In this document: piece by piece, positions 1 to 6,318 of the stretch
Layout of the letters: every line of letters begins with the position of its first letter
How positions within the stretch are numbered: position 1 is the stretch's first letter
Origin: an uncultured Alphaproteobacteria bacterium
GTDB lineage: Bacteria > Pseudomonadota > Alphaproteobacteria > Rickettsiales > UBA1997
Assembly (NCBI GenBank): GCA_903837365.1
Contig: CAILUF010000022.1
Span: 1-8,771, forward strand
Direction of reading: 5' to 3'
Length of the DNA: 8,771 nucleotides
Translations under genes and position numbers: made by a program
The notes under the pieces: generated by a model
What the model was told of the DNA's origin: nothing
Seen by the model: the letters and a program-made list of their open reading frames with translations, nothing else
The model's database searches: none

Positions 1-58
1 TAGATTTGTTTTTGGTAATTTTTTTTTGACTGTTTTTTTTAGCAATTTTTTTAACCAT
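1..58 (-). CDS. Possible N-terminal fragment of a basic protein leaving the window
   Basis: Reading the minus strand from an ATG at 58-56, an open frame runs to the window edge and gives 19 residues beginning MVKKIAKKNSQ, almost half of them lysine. Such a basic start would fit a ribosomal or nucleic-acid-binding protein, but the fragment is too short to assign to a family. It would be divergent from the M23 peptidase gene. No Shine-Dalgarno sequence is visible upstream. A 58-bp open frame in A/T-rich DNA can arise by chance, since AAA and AAT codons contain no stop, so the call is tentative. Confidence 0.3.
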   Translation of the reverse strand, partial: MVKKIAKKNSQKKITKNKS

Positions 59-309
59 ATGTTTACGATATTTGAATTTTATTTTAAATAAATAATATTT
101 GGATTTTGACTTTTACAAAATTGAAATTTATTAAAAAATCATTTAATTAAAAAAACTATTCTCATTTAAAATTTAATAATTAAGGTGATAATTCTAAATT
201 GAAAGCTTTATTAGTCAAGGTTAGCCCTTATTATTTGATCGAGCCAAGATTATAAGCGTAATTGGAATTTATCGCCCAATTAAAAATTGTTTAATAAATT
301 AAAAAAATT
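59..309. other. AT-rich intergenic region upstream of the M23 peptidase gene
   Basis: No coding frame is supported here. The stretch is almost pure A/T except for about 185-281. That part carries two short dyads: AAGG/CCTT around a 5-nt loop (217-229) and AATTGG/CCAATT around a 10-nt loop (260-281). Any promoter or 5' leader of the 310-2840 unit should lie here, but I could not find a convincing -35/-10 pair with normal spacing. No tRNA T-arm motif is seen. Confidence 0.5.
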
Positions 310-1749
310 TTGAAAAAAATATTTTCTTCAAAAAAACATTCTCATAAATCAGCCAATCCTGCAAAAGACCAGGTGAATCAACAGGGGAGATTTAAAGATT
401 TTGTAGATTTTTTAATCGAACATCATCTTTTTAAGCCGATTAGCTTATCGATAATTTTATGTTTTGCAGTTTTTAAAATCTATGATTATTCTAGTTTTTA
501 CATAGCAGAATATCAAGAAAAAAAAATCCGTAAAGTTGCATCAACGCCAATTAAAATTAATATTTCTGAAGTTCAAATTGACTTTGACATTGACGAAGAC
601 CAAATCGTTGAAAGGCGAATCAAACAAGGCGATACCTTGCTCAAAATTCTAAGTGAAATCGGTACTTCTGAGCAAGATATTTTTGCAATTTTAAATTCGA
701 TAAAAAAATTCACTTCACCAAAAAATCTTGGAGTTGGCGATATGATAACCATAACTTATCGCTCAAAAATTCATCTTAACAAAGCTCCAAATGATACTGC
801 CAAGCAAAATGACAATGTTAATCGTAAAGTAATGGTTAGCAATGTTACAGTTTCGCCATCGCCAAATACGCAATTTAGTGTTCATCGCAATCAAGATGGA
901 ACTTACGTAACTAAAGAAGAAAATGTTAAACTTACTCGCTATATTTCGCGCTATTCTGGATCTATAAAAAAAGGTTTATTTGTTGATGGGGTGAACTCCG
1001 GAATCTCACCAACTTCAATGATGAACATGATTAATCTTTACGGTTACGATATTGATTTCCAGCGCGATCTTCATAAGGGAGATAAATTCGAAATGCTCGT
1101 CGAAAGTTTTTATAATGAAAGCGGAAAAAAAATTCGTGATGGTAATGTTCTTTATTCCTCAATTACTCTTTCTAATCGCAGTATCGATATTTACATGCAC
1201 AAGATTGATGAAAAAATTGAATATTTTGATAGCAAGGGTAATTCGGTTAAGAAATCGCTTTTGCGTACGCCAATTAATGGAGCGCGAGTATCTTCGGGTT
1301 TTGGAATGCGTCGTCATCCGATTTTAGGTTATTCAAAAATGCATAAAGGTTCGGATTTTGCTGCTCCTACGGGAACGCCGATTATGGCTGCAGGAAGCGG
1401 AGTTGTTGCTTATATGGGTATCAAAGGAGGATATGGAAATTATGTGCAAATAAAACATAATCAAGATTATGCTACAGCTTATGGACACGCATCGCGTTTT
1501 AATAAAAAATTTCGAGTTGGTGCAAAGGTTAAGCAAGGTGACATTGTAGCTTATGTTGGTTCAACAGGAAGATCAACCGGACCACATCTTCATTTTGAAG
1601 TTATTTATAAAGGCGAGCAGGTTAATCCTGCTAAGGTTAAAGCTACTTCGGGCATTAAGTTGGCTGGAAAGGATTTGGCAAAATTTGAATTATCTCGTGC
1701 AGAAATTGACAAATATCGTCGTAACATACCTAATTTAATTAGGAAATAA
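310..1749 (+). CDS. Membrane-anchored LysM-like / M23 family metallopeptidase
   Basis: This is a probable peptidoglycan endopeptidase, tethered to the inner membrane and acting in the periplasm. Residues 1-42 are basic and cytoplasmic, and 43-58 form a single hydrophobic membrane segment. Residues about 99-150 (RIKQGDTLLKIL...GVGDMITI) resemble a LysM or OapA-type domain. The M23/LytM domain spans about 320-442. It has Zn ligands H345 and D349 (HKGSD) and H428 in the HLH motif, plus catalytic H393 (YGHAS) and H426, so it should be an active enzyme rather than an EnvC/NlpD-type inactive activator. The start must be TTG at 310: an in-frame TAA lies at 295-297 and the first internal Met is residue 145, deep in the protein. 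No Shine-Dalgarno sequence is visible. The glycosyltransferase gene follows after 8 bp, suggesting one transcript. The family call is firm; the exact substrate bond and cellular role are not shown by sequence. Confidence 0.93.
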   Translation: MKKIFSSKKHSHKSANPAKDQVNQQGRFKDFVDFLIEHHLFKPISLSIILCFAVFKIYDYSSFYIAEYQEKKIRKVASTPIKINISEVQIDFDIDEDQIVERRIKQGDTLLKILSEIGTSEQDIFAILNSIKKFTSPKNLGVGDMITITYRSKIHLNKAPNDTAKQNDNVNRKVMVSNVTVSPSPNTQFSVHRNQDGTYVTKEENVKLTRYISRYSGSIKKGLFVDGVNSGISPTSMMNMINLYGYDIDFQRDLHKGDKFEMLVESFYNESGKKIRDGNVLYSSITLSNRSIDIYMHKIDEKIEYFDSKGNSVKKSLLRTPINGARVSSGFGMRRHPILGYSKMHKGSDFAAPTGTPIMAAGSGVVAYMGIKGGYGNYVQIKHNQDYATAYGHASRFNKKFRVGAKVKQGDIVAYVGSTGRSTGPHLHFEVIYKGEQVNPAKVKATSGIKLAGKDLAKFELSRAEIDKYRRNIPNLIRK

Positions 1750-1757
1750 TATTTTAA

Positions 1758-2840
1758 ATGAAAGTTGTTAACATTCTATTAAACTACAATAGAGCTAATC
1801 ATAATAACAAAGTTTTGGGAGTTGAAAGATGTTTCGTTGATTATTCAAAATACCTTGTATTAAAGGGAGTGGAGGTTGTATCGGTAATAAAATCAAAAAT
1901 TTTTTTACTTGACGAAATAAAAAAAACTAATTCACAAATTGTAGAATTACCAGCTATTAATCAAGCAGACATTTATTCAATTTTAAAATTAGCTTGGGTT
2001 TTTTCAAAATTTAATCCTGATATTATTATTTGTCATTCGGGACGAGCTTTGTTATATGCTCGATTAGCCAGATTTTTAGTTCTTAAAAAAATGCCCATTG
2101 CCGTAATTGATCACGGCACTAATCATCTTAAATTCGATAAAGCTGATTATATTCTAACCGTTAATTCCTTTTTTTGTGATGAATTAATCAAAGCTGGGAG
2201 ACCTGCCAATCGGACATTTAATATTCCCAATATGATTGAAATTCCGCAAGATTTTAAAGAGTTAATAAAATCACCATTTGCTAAAAAAATTCGCCTTGGA
2301 TCACTTGGAAGATTAGCTACGGAAAAAAATTTTGATAAGGTGATTAAGGCCATAAAAATTCTTAAAGATCAAAATGTCGAAGTTGAATTTTCAATTGGTG
2401 GAGTTGGAATTGAGCAAAAAAAACTTGAAGATTTAGCGAGAGAGTTAGGGGTTGAAAATAATTTTAAAATTCTAGGTTGGGTTGATAATAAAAGAGATTT
2501 TTTTAGTAATATTGATATTTTTATTTTACCTTCAAAATATGAAACTTTCGGGATTGCCATTCTAGATGCGATGCTTTATTCAACGCCAATAATCACCAGT
2601 AATAGTTGGGGACCAGATGAGATAATTGAGGATGGAATTACGGGTTTAAAAATTTCTAAAGATGATGATTCGCAAATTGCAAATTTAATTGCCGAAGCTG
2701 TCAAAAAATTAATTAATAATCAAGATTTAGCAAAGACAATGGCTTCTAGAGCGAAGATGGAATTTTTTGCTAAATATACCGCTGAAATTGTCTCTGATAA
2801 ATTGCATAAAATTTGCGAAAAAATAATCTCTGAAAAATAA
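1758..2840 (+). CDS. GT4-family (GT-B fold) glycosyltransferase
   Basis: A retaining GT-B glycosyltransferase, most likely moving a sugar from a nucleotide-sugar donor onto a lipopolysaccharide, capsule or other envelope glycan at the cytoplasmic face of the inner membrane. The N-terminal Rossmann half carries a GT4-like GVER segment at 21-24. The C-terminal donor-binding half starts near 178 with the typical GSLGRLATEKN strand-loop, and has ILPSKYETFG at 256-265 and an ITGLKI stretch near 294-299. The usual E-x7-E signature reads E262-x7-D270, a conservative change of the second acid. The length of 360 residues is normal. There is no signal peptide or membrane segment. The start ATG lies 8 bp after the M23 stop; AGGA at 1741-1744 is a possible but distant ribosome site (13 nt). 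Donor and acceptor cannot be read from sequence. It converges on dnaE. Confidence 0.9.
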   Translation: MKVVNILLNYNRANHNNKVLGVERCFVDYSKYLVLKGVEVVSVIKSKIFLLDEIKKTNSQIVELPAINQADIYSILKLAWVFSKFNPDIIICHSGRALLYARLARFLVLKKMPIAVIDHGTNHLKFDKADYILTVNSFFCDELIKAGRPANRTFNIPNMIEIPQDFKELIKSPFAKKIRLGSLGRLATEKNFDKVIKAIKILKDQNVEVEFSIGGVGIEQKKLEDLARELGVENNFKILGWVDNKRDFFSNIDIFILPSKYETFGIAILDAMLYSTPIITSNSWGPDEIIEDGITGLKISKDDDSQIANLIAEAVKKLINNQDLAKTMASRAKMEFFAKYTAEIVSDKLHKICEKIISEK

Positions 2841-2865
2841 CTGATTATTTAAAAATAAATTATTG

Positions 2866-2889
2866 ACTAAAAATTTTATTTTTTTTAGT
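2866..2889. terminator. Weak A/T hairpin between converging genes
   Basis: ACTAAAAA at 2866-2873 and TTTTTAGT at 2882-2889 form an 8-bp stem around an 8-nt loop, 26 bp after the glycosyltransferase stop. It sits where a terminator for the plus-strand unit would be expected. The stem is nearly all A/T and no separate T-tract follows, so it could be chance pairing in AT-rich DNA. Confidence 0.25.
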
Positions 2890-2954
2890 AAGACTGGCAA
2901 AAATATTTTTCTTAATTATTATTAAATTTTCAAATTAATTTGCGCTATATTTAT

Positions 2955-2982
2955 GGCACGGCTATGCCTTGTAAATCATGCC
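2955..2982 (-). repeat. Imperfect GC-containing dyad abutting the dnaE stop codon
   Basis: Plus-strand GGCACG (2955-2960) pairs with CATGCC (2977-2982), giving a 6-bp stem with one G-T wobble on the minus strand and a 16-nt interior. An alternative inner pairing is GGCA (2955-2958) with TGCC (2965-2968). It begins at the base immediately after the dnaE stop. It could protect the 3' end, act as a weak terminator (no T-run follows), or be a remnant of an inserted palindromic element. Confidence 0.3.
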
Positions 2983-5751
2983 TTAATCCTGATATTTTTC
3001 GATTGCAAAATATCCTTCACTTAGATTTACGTCGGGTGATAAAACTAAAATATTGTGACTTTTAGCTTCTTGTAAAAAAATATTAATTTTATCGGTATTA
3101 TCGATCTCGAGATTGATCGAGGCGGTTAAAAATTCAGGTAAAAAATGCGCTTTAAGATATGCGGTTTGATAAGAGATCATGGCATATGCAGCAGCGTGAG
3201 ATTTATTAAAACCATATCCAGCAAATTTATCAACAAGATCAAAAATTTCATTAGCTTGATTTTCACTAATATTATTTTTTTTCGCTCCCAAAACAAATAC
3301 TGCCCGTTGCTGTTCCATCTCTTCTTTAATTTTTTTACCCATAGCGCGACGCAATAAATCTGCACTTCCAAGGCTGTACCCAGCAAGAATTTTAGCAATT
3401 TCCATCACTTGTTCTTGATAGACAATTACCCCGTAAGTTTCTTGCAAAACTGTTGCTAAAAGTGGATGTGGATATTCAATTTTTTCTTCGCCATGTTTTC
3501 TTCTAATGTAGGTTGGAATATTATCCATGGGACCAGGTCGATAAAGAGAAATTAAGGCGATAATATCTTCAATTTTATCGGCACGCATTTGACGAAGAAC
3601 TGAGCGCATCCCCAAAGACTCAATTTGAAATACACCAACAGAATCGCCACTGGCAAGCATTTTAAAAGTTTGCTGATCATCGAGACGAATATTGTTAATA
3701 TCAATTTTTTTATGACGAGTTTTTTCAATTAACTTAACAGTTTCAAAAATAGTTGTTAAAGTTTTTAAGCCAAGAAAATCAAATTTTACTAATCCTGCCG
3801 ATTCGGCATATTTCATAGAATAACCAACGGCAGGCATGGTTGAACCTTGATCATTGTATAATGCACAAATTTCGTGGAGAGGACGATCGCCAATAACAAC
3901 TCCTGCGGCATGTGTTGAAGCGTGACGATTGAGTCCTTCCAATTTCAAACTAATGTCAACCAATTTGGTAATTTGAGGATCTTCCTTAATAGCATTTTGT
4001 AAGTCCTTATCCATGGTAATGGCTTTTTCAAGAGTTACTGCTTCAACCGCGTTAAAAGGAATTAATTTGCAAATTCGATCGACTTGGCTATATGGCATAT
4101 TCATTACGCGACCAACATCCTTAAGGACTGCACGAGCTTGCAATTTTCCAAAAGTAATAATTTGCGCAACATAGTCATTGCCATATTTTTCTTGAACGTA
4201 ATTGATTACTTCATCGCGACGTAACTGACAAAAATCAACGTCAAAATCTGGCATTGAAACTCTTTCGGGATTTAAAAATCTTTCAAATAGTAAGCCAAAT
4301 CTTAGTGGATCTAAATCGGTAATTTCTAATGACCAAGCAACCGCTGAACCTGCTCCGGATCCGCGTCCCGGTCCAACTGGAATCTCGTGTTTTTTTGCCC
4401 ATTTTATGAAATCAGAAACGATTAAAAAATAACCAGAAAAATTCATTTTAATAATAACTTCCAACTCATAATCAAGACGATCAAAATATTGTTTTTCAAT
4501 AATAGCTTGGTTTGTAACGTCAATTTCTTCGAGAATAAATTTACTGGCTAATCTAATTTTTAAACCTTGATGAGCTTGTTTTTTTAATTCGGTTTTTTCT
4601 TCAAAATCTTTTTCATTGCTAAATTTTGGAAGGGTAGGTGGACGCTCAAAGGCCATGGTCTGACACTTACGAGCAATGTTGATTGAATTTTCTAGTGCCT
4701 CAGGAAGATCGCTAAAAAGTTCTGCGAATTCCTGCGGATCTTTAAGATATTGATGAGGAGAATTTTTTTTACGATCTGAAGCATTGAGGAGAAGTCCTTC
4801 GTAGATGCAAGATAAAATATCTTGCGCTTCATACATTTCTTTTTTTAAAAAATAAACATGATTACTGGCAATTATCGGTAAGTTTTTTTGGGTAGCTAAT
4901 TTAAGAAATTTATCTTCAGTAACCTCTTCCTCCTTAGTGCCGTGACGAGTAATTTCTATATAAAAATTTTTTTCAAAAATTTGCGCTAATTCATCGCAAA
5001 ATTTTTCAGCTAATTTATCTTGGTCATTTAAAAACATCTTGCCGATGATTCCTGAAGTTGCTCCAGATAAACAAATCAATCCATTTGATTTATCTTTTAG
5101 AAAGTTGAAATCGATATGAGGTGTTATGGAGTTCTGGCGTTGCAGAAATGACTGACTAACTAAAAACATCAAATTTTTATAACCTTCGCAATTATAAGCG
5201 ATTAGGGTTGTTGGGCAAAGTGATTTTTGTATGTCGAGAGCGGAAGGATTTTTTTGTTCAACGATTTTAAAATTTATCATTAATTCACAGCCCAAAATTG
5301 GCTGAATACCAGCTTTCTTACAAGCTAGGGAAAATTCTAACGCTCCAAATAAATTTTGTGAATCACTAATGCCAAGGGCAGGAAGTTGAAAATGTTTAGC
5401 GCGTTCAATTAAATCGGGAATTTTTATTGCACCTTGACAAAGTGAGTAGGTTGTATGGTTGCAAAGGGGTATGTAAGTTAAAGGATAAGAGTTGTTATTT
5501 TTGTTTGAATTATTTTCGGCTGTTAAAATTTTTTCATGGGTAGATTTTGGTTGAGAAATTATATTGTCGATGCTTGATTCTTCAGGGTTTGAAGGCTTGT
5601 TGTTATGATTGTTTAAATCATCAAAATAATCATCAATAAATTCTTCTTTTTCAAATTCATCATTCGGGTTGTAATCAAGTCTTTCTAGGCCAAAATTACC
5701 ATCATTCCACATATCTTTATTTTTAGTTATATTGTTTTGTGCAATAGGCAT
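2983..5751 (-). CDS. dnaE: DNA polymerase III alpha subunit, C-terminally truncated
   Basis: Catalytic subunit of the replicative DNA polymerase (C-family). Residues 1-92 are an acidic, Asn-rich, probably disordered extension not usual in DnaE. The PHP domain spans about 93-300; its metal sites look degenerate (CNHTTYS where HxH is usual, SDSQN in place of DHG), as in proteins with an inactive PHP. The palm, thumb and fingers follow with GPGRGSGAGS at 460-469, catalytic D504 and D506 in PDFDVDF, third catalytic D658 in KFDFLGL, YRPGPM at 737-742 and GYGFNKSH at 845-852. The ORF stops at 922, just after a PDVN motif at 906-909. Full-length DnaE has roughly 300 more residues there (HhH, beta-clamp-binding, OB fold, tau-binding). 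All three frames downstream close within about 30 bp. No intein motif is present. The ATG at 5751 gives the longest form; ATG codon 14 is an alternative, and no start codon lies nearer the PHP domain. Confidence 0.93.
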   Translation of the reverse strand: MPIAQNNITKNKDMWNDGNFGLERLDYNPNDEFEKEEFIDDYFDDLNNHNNKPSNPEESSIDNIISQPKSTHEKILTAENNSNKNNNSYPLTYIPLCNHTTYSLCQGAIKIPDLIERAKHFQLPALGISDSQNLFGALEFSLACKKAGIQPILGCELMINFKIVEQKNPSALDIQKSLCPTTLIAYNCEGYKNLMFLVSQSFLQRQNSITPHIDFNFLKDKSNGLICLSGATSGIIGKMFLNDQDKLAEKFCDELAQIFEKNFYIEITRHGTKEEEVTEDKFLKLATQKNLPIIASNHVYFLKKEMYEAQDILSCIYEGLLLNASDRKKNSPHQYLKDPQEFAELFSDLPEALENSINIARKCQTMAFERPPTLPKFSNEKDFEEKTELKKQAHQGLKIRLASKFILEEIDVTNQAIIEKQYFDRLDYELEVIIKMNFSGYFLIVSDFIKWAKKHEIPVGPGRGSGAGSAVAWSLEITDLDPLRFGLLFERFLNPERVSMPDFDVDFCQLRRDEVINYVQEKYGNDYVAQIITFGKLQARAVLKDVGRVMNMPYSQVDRICKLIPFNAVEAVTLEKAITMDKDLQNAIKEDPQITKLVDISLKLEGLNRHASTHAAGVVIGDRPLHEICALYNDQGSTMPAVGYSMKYAESAGLVKFDFLGLKTLTTIFETVKLIEKTRHKKIDINNIRLDDQQTFKMLASGDSVGVFQIESLGMRSVLRQMRADKIEDIIALISLYRPGPMDNIPTYIRRKHGEEKIEYPHPLLATVLQETYGVIVYQEQVMEIAKILAGYSLGSADLLRRAMGKKIKEEMEQQRAVFVLGAKKNNISENQANEIFDLVDKFAGYGFNKSHAAAYAMISYQTAYLKAHFLPEFLTASINLEIDNTDKINIFLQEAKSHNILVLSPDVNLSEGYFAIEKYQD

Positions 5752-5795
5752 CGAGTATTTTTAGAAATTTAAATTGTAAAATTTTAAGTATTGCA

Positions 5796-5812
5796 TTTGG
5801 CGTTACACCAAA
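5796..5812 (-). promoter_or_regulatory. 17-bp near-perfect dyad in the dnaE 5' region
   Basis: TTTGGCGTTACACCAAA is an odd-centred dyad with 7 of 8 pairs matching. On the minus strand the odd pair becomes a T-G wobble, so the dnaE leader RNA could form an unbroken 8-bp hairpin, although the single-base loop would force the innermost pairs open. It lies 44 bp upstream of the dnaE start. It could be an operator for a dimeric repressor, a leader hairpin, or chance. No T-run follows on the minus strand, so it is not a terminator for that strand. Confidence 0.35.
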
Positions 5813-5977
5813 TTATTTTAAATTTTTTAAAATCACAAACATTAATTTTTAGAAATTTTGTTTTAAATTTTTTTATGAAATTATTTTAGCTAGAAGCTTA
5901 AGGCAGTAGAATCAAAGAGGTAATTTGATTTCAATAATTATTTAATTAACTGGCTGGATAATTTAAAATAACAAGAG

Positions 5978-6066
5978 ATAGTGTCGGGAGCCACCACCAC
6001 GCAAACCCGGCGTGTGTACCTATTTACTGTAAAAGCTTTTTTATTTAGCACACTCCCGACGACTAT
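5978..6066. repeat. GC-rich inverted-repeat element, MITE-like or structured RNA
   Basis: The outer arms are ATAGT-GTCGGGAG (5978-5990) and CTCCCGAC-G-ACTAT (6053-6066), a 13-bp stem with one bulged base. Inside, CACGC (5998-6002) and GCGTG (6010-6014) form a hairpin with a 7-nt loop, and AAAAGCTTTT (6031-6040) is a perfect palindrome. An alternative pairing joins TGTG (6013-6016) to CACA (6049-6052). Positions 5983-6020 are about 68% G+C in DNA otherwise mostly A/T. It has no open frame, no tRNA T-arm and no SRP RNA apical motif. It could be a non-autonomous mobile repeat with terminal inverted repeats or a small structured RNA; the strand is unknown. No target-site duplication is obvious. 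Confidence 0.6.
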
Positions 6067-6218
6067 ATTTTTCGCATATTATTTTTTTTATGGCAAGTTA
6101 TTTTTTTAGTTTTTTTAAAAAAAATCTTTTAAACCACGGTTCCGTAGGGCTATATTGATATTAAAAAAATTGAACAAATAGTGATTTTTAACCATGCGTC
6201 ACTAAAAATTTATTTACT

Positions 6219-6268
6219 AAAAATCCTATAGTTGTTTTAAGATTTTTTAGGGATCTATAAGGATTTTT
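6219..6268. repeat. Bulged inverted repeat in the intergenic region
   Basis: AAAAATCCTATAG (6219-6231) and CTATAAGGATTTTT (6255-6268) are complementary over 13 pairs with one extra A, separated by 23 bp. Read on the minus strand, the second arm ends GGATTTTTAG, so it could end transcription of the phytochelatin-synthase-like gene about 50 bp beyond its stop. The T-run is short and inside the stem. Nearby ACTAAAAA copies at 6201, 6216 and 6290 suggest local duplication. Confidence 0.4.
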
Positions 6269-6292
6269 AATTATTATCAGATATTATTCACT

Positions 6293-6309
6293 AAAAATAA
6301 CAATTGTTA
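6293..6309 (-). terminator. Short palindrome plus T-run after the phytochelatin-synthase-like gene
   Basis: TAACAATTGTTA (6298-6309) is a perfect 12-bp palindrome located 9 bp after the stop of the minus-strand gene. On that strand it is followed directly by five T (6297-6293), the order expected of an intrinsic terminator. The stem is only 4-5 bp and A/T-rich, so it would be weak. Confidence 0.3.
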
Positions 6310-6318
6310 ATCAATGTT

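Larger units (their letters stand above)
5752..6318. other. 567-bp gene-free region upstream of dnaE
   Basis: No coding frame with family likeness or plausible composition is present on either strand. Contents in order: a dyad at 5796-5812 in the presumed dnaE leader, very A/T-rich DNA to about 5960, a GC-rich inverted-repeat element (5978-6066), A/T tracts with a short ACGG-TT-CCGT dyad (6136-6145), and several short direct and inverted repeats (6180-6309). Both flanking genes run on the minus strand, so it should hold the dnaE promoter and the 3' end of the phytochelatin-synthase-like transcript. I found no persuasive -35/-10 pair and no tRNA, tmRNA or SRP RNA signature. Confidence 0.6.

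Noticed and set aside
1052..1327. Open frame of 91 codons on the plus strand
   Set aside because: It lies wholly inside the M23 peptidase gene in another frame and has no family likeness.
2838..2985. Frameshift hiding the rest of DnaE downstream
   Set aside because: All three minus-strand frames close within about 30 bp and nothing resembling HhH or OB-fold sequence follows.
3145..3398. Open frames of 70-73 codons on either strand within dnaE
   Set aside because: They are shadows of the dnaE reading frame, with no independent start signals or recognisable domain.
2983..5751. Intein-split DnaE as in cyanobacteria
   Set aside because: The GYGFNKSH site where cyanobacterial inteins insert is uninterrupted, and no intein splicing motifs occur before the stop about 70 residues later.
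5983..6060. A tRNA or tRNA-like gene within the GC-rich inverted repeat (7-8 bp end stem, about 77 nt)
   Set aside because: No T-arm GTTCRA motif before the 3' acceptor strand, no D-arm consensus and no 5-bp anticodon stem with 7-nt loop in the right place on either strand.
5978..6066. SRP RNA or part of split alphaproteobacterial tmRNA
   Set aside because: The conserved SRP apical loop and the tmRNA T-arm, tag frame and acceptor features are not visible.
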